A stretch of 64,000 nucleotides of DNA from Anaerolineales bacterium (GTDB taxonomy: Bacteria; Chloroflexota; Anaerolineae; 4572-78; J111): assembly GCA_020634855.1 (NCBI GenBank), contig JACKAU010000009.1:310001-374000 (forward strand), given 5' to 3'. How positions within the stretch are numbered: the first letter of the stretch is position 1; the number at the start of each line of letters is the position of its first letter. A program made the translations under genes and the position numbers. The notes beneath the pieces are model-generated. The model worked only from the letters and a program-made list of their open reading frames with translations, did no database searches and was not told where the DNA came from. This document shows, one piece after another, positions 60,260 to 64,000 of the stretch.

Positions 60260-62839
60260 ATGATGCCTACGCCTACACCCTCAGCCGCCAAACTTCATAA
60301 CTTCCCCCGTCAGGCGACGCCGTTTATCGGCCGGATGGGGGAAGTGGCCGAGATTGCCGACCGGCTGGCTGATCCGGCCTGCCGTCTGCTGACGCTGACC
60401 GGGCCGGGCGGCATCGGCAAGACGCGGTTGTCGATCGAGGCAGCGGCGGCCATCGCCGCGACTTTCGCGCACGGCAGTTGGTTTGTGCCGCTCCAGCCGG
60501 TGCAGTCGCTGGAGTTTTTGGCGCCGGCCGTGGCCGACGCGCTCAACGTTTCGCTGTCGGGCCAGGCCGAGCCGGTGGTTCAACTGCTCGATTATCTGTT
60601 TGATCGGGAACTGCTGCTGGTACTCGATAACTTTGAGCATTTGCTGGCCCCGGCTGATGAACAGGGCGGCAGCGGCGTCGATCTGTTGGCCCACATTCTG
60701 GAGTCGGCGCCGGGAGTCAAGCTGTTGGTTTCGTCGCGGGAGGTGTTGAACTTGCAAGAGGAGTGGCTGTACGCCGTGCCGGGGTTGCCCTTTCCTCGCG
60801 AAAACGCTCCGGTGGAAACGGCCGCCGATTACGGGGCGGTCCAACTTTTCATCGACCGGACGCAGCGGGTGCGGCGTGATTTCGTCCCGGCCGAGGAACT
60901 GGCCGAGATCATCGATATTTGCCGGCTGGTGGCGGGCGCGCCGTTGGCTATCGAGATGGCCGCGGCTTGGACCAAATCGCTTAGCTGCCGGAGCATCGCC
61001 GCCGAAATTCAGCGCAACATCGACTTCCTGGCCAGCAATCTGCGCAACATTCCCGACCGGCAGCGCAGTATTCGGGCCGTGTTTGAGCAGTCGTGGCAGC
61101 GGCTGACGGATTTGGAGCGCGCCGTGTTCAAGCGGCTGTCGGTCTTTCACGGCAGCTTTCGGCGCGAGGCCGCCGAGCGCGTGGCCGGGGCGTCTTTGAC
61201 GACGCTGTCGGCGTTGGTCGATAAATCGCTGCTGCGAGCCGAGCCAACCGGTCGCTATCAGGTCCACGAACTGCTGCGCCAGTACGCCGCCGAGCAGTTG
61301 GTGCTATCACCTGATGATGTGGCGCGGGTGTATGATCGCCATTGTGACTATTATTGTGACCTGCTTAGCCAGCAGCGGGCCAACTTTGACGGCAGCGGGC
61401 AACTTCAGGCGATGACCCTACTCAAGCCGGAGTTAGAAAATATTCGGGCGGCCTGGCAGTGGGCGGTTGAACTGGCGCAGGTGGATCAGCTTCACCAAGC
61501 GGCCTATTCCCTCGATTTGTTCTACCAATTTCAAAGCCGCTATTTGGAGGGCGCCAACGCCATCGCCAAAGCCATCGACCGGCTGGAGGCGCTGCCGCCG
61601 ACAGAAGCCATCGATCTGGCCCTGGTGCAGCTCCACGTTATTTTAGGTTGGCTTCATATCCGGTTGGGCCAGTTCGATGCGGCTGAAACGAACTTTGATC
61701 GCTGCTACAGCTTGCTCGTGGTAAACAGCCTGCCGGCCTCACCGGGGATGGGCACTCACCCCCTCGGCGGCAAGGCGGTTTTGGCCGTCATTCGCGGCGA
61801 CTATACCGAGGCGCGGCGGCTGGCCGATGAGACACTGAAAGCCGGCGAAGCGCAAGGCGACGCCGCCAGCCTGGCCTTTGCCTGCTATGCGCTCACCAGC
61901 GTGACCCTGGCCCGGGGTCAGTATGAAGCGGCGCAGCAGTACGCCCGGCGCGCCTACGAAGCGGCCAAAGCCGAGGATAATCGCTGGTTTATGGCCTACT
62001 GCCTGATCGATTTAGGCAAAGTGGCGGCGGCGTTGGGCGATGGGGCGGCGGCCAAAAGCCATTTTGAAGCCAGCTATGCCATTCGCCAGGACTTTGACGA
62101 CCCCGAAGGTATGGCCATCGCCTTGAACCATCTGGCCAAATTAGCCGCCGATCAACACGATCCCCCAACCGCGCAGCGATTGTACGGCCAGGCGCTGGCT
62201 CTTTACCGCCAGATCAATGATCGGGGCGGACGGGCCACCGCGCTGAAGGGCTTGGGCAGCGCATTGAGCGCTCAGGGCGACTATCAAGCCGCTTATGAAT
62301 ATTTTCAGCAGGCGCTGGAGATGACGACCGATATGCAGTACACCCCGCTAACTCTGTCGATCCTGTCGGATGTGAGCCACCTGCTGTGGCAGGCCGGCCA
62401 AAAGGAGCGCAGCCTCGAACTGCTGGCGCTGGCCGCTCATCATCCCGCCGCCGATCACGAAACCAAATCCGCCGCCCAACAGCGGTTGAGCCGACACCAG
62501 ACTCACATTTCTGTACCACTCCCGGCCGAGACCAACGACCTCGATTCCATCATCGCCGGGCTGCTGGCCGAACCCAAGCTGGCCGTTACGCCGGAAACGA
62601 CCTCCGTCACCTCGGACTCCACCCACCCCACCTCGCCCGAATTGATCGAACAGCTCACCCCCCGCGAGTTGGAAGTCCTCCAACTCATCGCCGAAGGCCA
62701 AACCAACCAGCAGATCGCCGAGACGCTGATCATCTCCGTCGGCACGGTCAAGTCGTACACCAGCCAAATTTACGGCAAGCTGGCCGTCAACAACCGTACC
62801 CAGGCCGTCGCCAGGGGGCGGGAACTAAAGTTGTTGTAG
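60260..62839 (+). CDS. LuxR-type regulator with NB-ARC ATPase and TPR repeats
   Basis: A STAND regulator of about 859 residues. An AAA/NB-ARC domain holds Walker A TLTGPGGIGKTRL and Walker B LLLVLDNFEHLL, the central part holds tetratricopeptide-like repeats (for example AAKSHFEASYAIRQDFDDPEGMAIA), and the last 65 residues are a LuxR helix-turn-helix (LTPRELEVLQLIAEGQTNQQIAETL). Such proteins are MalT-like ATP- and ligand-activated transcription factors. The start is uncertain: ATG at 60260 is used; a TTG at 60227 is in frame. It is divergent from the permease at 57634-60021. Confidence 0.9.
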   Translation: MMPTPTPSAAKLHNFPRQATPFIGRMGEVAEIADRLADPACRLLTLTGPGGIGKTRLSIEAAAAIAATFAHGSWFVPLQPVQSLEFLAPAVADALNVSLSGQAEPVVQLLDYLFDRELLLVLDNFEHLLAPADEQGGSGVDLLAHILESAPGVKLLVSSREVLNLQEEWLYAVPGLPFPRENAPVETAADYGAVQLFIDRTQRVRRDFVPAEELAEIIDICRLVAGAPLAIEMAAAWTKSLSCRSIAAEIQRNIDFLASNLRNIPDRQRSIRAVFEQSWQRLTDLERAVFKRLSVFHGSFRREAAERVAGASLTTLSALVDKSLLRAEPTGRYQVHELLRQYAAEQLVLSPDDVARVYDRHCDYYCDLLSQQRANFDGSGQLQAMTLLKPELENIRAAWQWAVELAQVDQLHQAAYSLDLFYQFQSRYLEGANAIAKAIDRLEALPPTEAIDLALVQLHVILGWLHIRLGQFDAAETNFDRCYSLLVVNSLPASPGMGTHPLGGKAVLAVIRGDYTEARRLADETLKAGEAQGDAASLAFACYALTSVTLARGQYEAAQQYARRAYEAAKAEDNRWFMAYCLIDLGKVAAALGDGAAAKSHFEASYAIRQDFDDPEGMAIALNHLAKLAADQHDPPTAQRLYGQALALYRQINDRGGRATALKGLGSALSAQGDYQAAYEYFQQALEMTTDMQYTPLTLSILSDVSHLLWQAGQKERSLELLALAAHHPAADHETKSAAQQRLSRHQTHISVPLPAETNDLDSIIAGLLAEPKLAVTPETTSVTSDSTHPTSPELIEQLTPRELEVLQLIAEGQTNQQIAETLIISVGTVKSYTSQIYGKLAVNNRTQAVARGRELKLL

Positions 62840-62845
62840 ACCCCC

Positions 62846-64000
62846 TCATCCCCCAATGCCATATTGATCTTGCACAAACGGCAGCAAGCCACGCTGTTCG
62901 AGTCGATCCAGCGGGGCGCGGAACGTCACCTGAACCACGCCGGGATGGCGGCCGATTTCGATAGCGCCGGTGATGGTGGCCCGGTTCTTGACTTCCGGGA
63001 CGGTCATCCCCAGCAGCTCGGCGGCCCGTTCGAGGCCGTTGTCGGTGGCGGCGTTGAGATCGGGACCGGTGCCGATGACGGAGATGGGCGCAGACGCCTC
63101 GATCTGCGGTACGCCCCAGGCGTGGGCGATCTTTTCGGCTTTGGCTTCCTCTTCCGCCGACAGCGGCCGGGCCAGATACGGCAGATCATCCAGGACCGGG
63201 AACAACAGCGGCCCGTCGATATTCAGCCCTTTGAGCAGATGCACTTGCAGCGTAACCGTACCGGAGACATCGCAGGTATGGCCGGCAATCTCGCCGTCGC
63301 CTTGCAGGGCGTGCATATCGCCCAGGTAGACGCCGCCGCCGGGCGCTTTGACCGGGCAGATCAGAATAGCGCCGGCCCGCACGGCATCGATATCCATGTG
63401 GCCGTCGGTGCGATGCTGCTGAAGCTGTTCGGCGGTGAGGGCGTATTCGTGCGGCGCGCCGATCAGGAACGAGCCAAAATCGCCGGCATTGTGCGAGTCA
63501 GGGATGGGCATGGACGGGGTGGTGCCCAACTGCCCCATAAACGGCCGCAGGCGAGCGACCAGTCCCACCAGGTCGTGCGGCGCAAAGGTGAGAATGGGAT
63601 TTTGGATGGAGTTTTCGGGCAGGGCGGCGTATTTTTTGGCCTGATGGGCAATGTCTTCGGCCGCGGCTTGATTTAGGGTGAGGCCGACTGACCGATTATC
63701 GTCAAAGGCAATCGTATAGCCGTTGGTAAAGGTGAACGGCGTGGCATCGGCCCCGCAGTTGTCACAGCGGATGGCCGTTTGGCCGATGCCTTCGACGTGG
63801 GTCTTGGGATACAAGGTGTTACATTCGGGGCAGCGACCGGCCACGTAGGGATCGCCCAGGAAGCGGCCCGGCGGCGATTGATCGTTGCCGGAGGCCGTGG
63901 CCAGCGACGTGACCGTAATCTCTTTAATGCGAATGGCAATGGCATCGCCCACTTCGGCCCCGGCCACGGCGACCGGCCGGGTGACTTCGTGCCCGCCCCG
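62846..64000 (-). CDS. Acetamidase/formamidase, 5' end cut by window
   Basis: A partial amidase of at least 384 codons that continues beyond the right edge, since the frame is open through 64000 (RGGHEVTRPV). Conserved features include GGGVYLGDMHALQGDGEIAGHTCD and the ITGAIEIGRHPGVVQVTFRAPLDRL tail. An inserted stretch, RCPECNTLYPKT and IRCDNCGADATPF, has two CxxC pairs that could form a zinc ribbon, which is uncommon in simple formamidases. The enzyme would release ammonia from small amides. It lies 6 bp from the convergent LuxR stop. Confidence 0.85.
   Translation of the reverse strand, partial: RGGHEVTRPVAVAGAEVGDAIAIRIKEITVTSLATASGNDQSPPGRFLGDPYVAGRCPECNTLYPKTHVEGIGQTAIRCDNCGADATPFTFTNGYTIAFDDNRSVGLTLNQAAAEDIAHQAKKYAALPENSIQNPILTFAPHDLVGLVARLRPFMGQLGTTPSMPIPDSHNAGDFGSFLIGAPHEYALTAEQLQQHRTDGHMDIDAVRAGAILICPVKAPGGGVYLGDMHALQGDGEIAGHTCDVSGTVTLQVHLLKGLNIDGPLLFPVLDDLPYLARPLSAEEEAKAEKIAHAWGVPQIEASAPISVIGTGPDLNAATDNGLERAAELLGMTVPEVKNRATITGAIEIGRHPGVVQVTFRAPLDRLEQRGLLPFVQDQYGIGG

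Overview
The window looks like chromosomal DNA of a Chloroflexota bacterium, probably Anaerolineae-like. This is inferred from gene content: large secreted SH3/PA14/PKD proteins, a plant-type cystathionine gamma-synthase, a type-2 LeuA, an Eis-type acetyltransferase and clusters of STAND-like ATPases carrying an effector-associated death-fold domain. No rRNA, tRNA or other phylogenetic marker is present, so the assignment rests on protein style alone. GC content is moderate and most starts have a recognisable GGAGG-type ribosome binding site, which let me correct many starts to internal ATG, GTG or TTG codons.

Layout. 1-7951 (minus): five consecutive P-loop NTPases, the first-transcribed one with an N-terminal death-like domain and another ending in an OmpR-type winged helix; three share an N-terminal lead-in motif and look like paralogues. 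7952-9204: AT-rich spacer with a 34-residue membrane peptide. 9132-10823: promoter, SAM-I riboswitch, two tandem terminators and the methionine gene metB. 10945-13204: a type II restriction-modification system (endonuclease, N4-cytosine-like methylase, controller protein) with a 39-bp palindromic operator. 13223-25524: housekeeping and metabolic genes (lipoprotein, cardiolipin synthase, alanine dehydrogenase, kynurenine formamidase-like cyclase, MaoC hydratase, PfkB kinase, degenerate receiver, aspartate kinase, phosphoesterase, prephenate dehydratase, LOG protein, Eis-like acetyltransferase). 25538-32739: cold shock protein behind a consensus promoter, RNase J behind a tetranucleotide microsatellite, glycan genes and a perfect parS site. 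32736-36134: a giant exported SH3/PA14/PKD protein. 36432-39770: a DtxR-FeoA regulator with an iron-transport FeoB split into two genes. 39885-42040: leuA with a leucine-rich leader peptide and an attenuator.

42057-57383 (minus) is a catabolic island for 4-hydroxybenzoate and protocatechuate: PobA makes protocatechuate, PcaGH opens the ring, PcaB and PcaC process the carboxymuconate, a branched-chain/aromatic-type ABC importer (livKHMGF, with livM broken by four frameshifts) supplies substrate, and a FadR/GntR regulator sits at the upstream end. pcaD and the later beta-ketoadipate genes are not in the window. Inside the island lies a 670-bp array of about fifteen 42-bp palindrome-containing units. 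The right end holds an FtsX-type permease, a LuxR-STAND regulator and a truncated acetamidase/formamidase.

The intergenic spaces carry at least two families of dispersed palindromes, one bounded by GGAGCGACAAAG and one by GACCTGACAGG, each in three copies. The features I consider most worth following up are the NTPase cluster, the 42-bp array, the parS site, the leucine attenuator and the restriction-modification control region.
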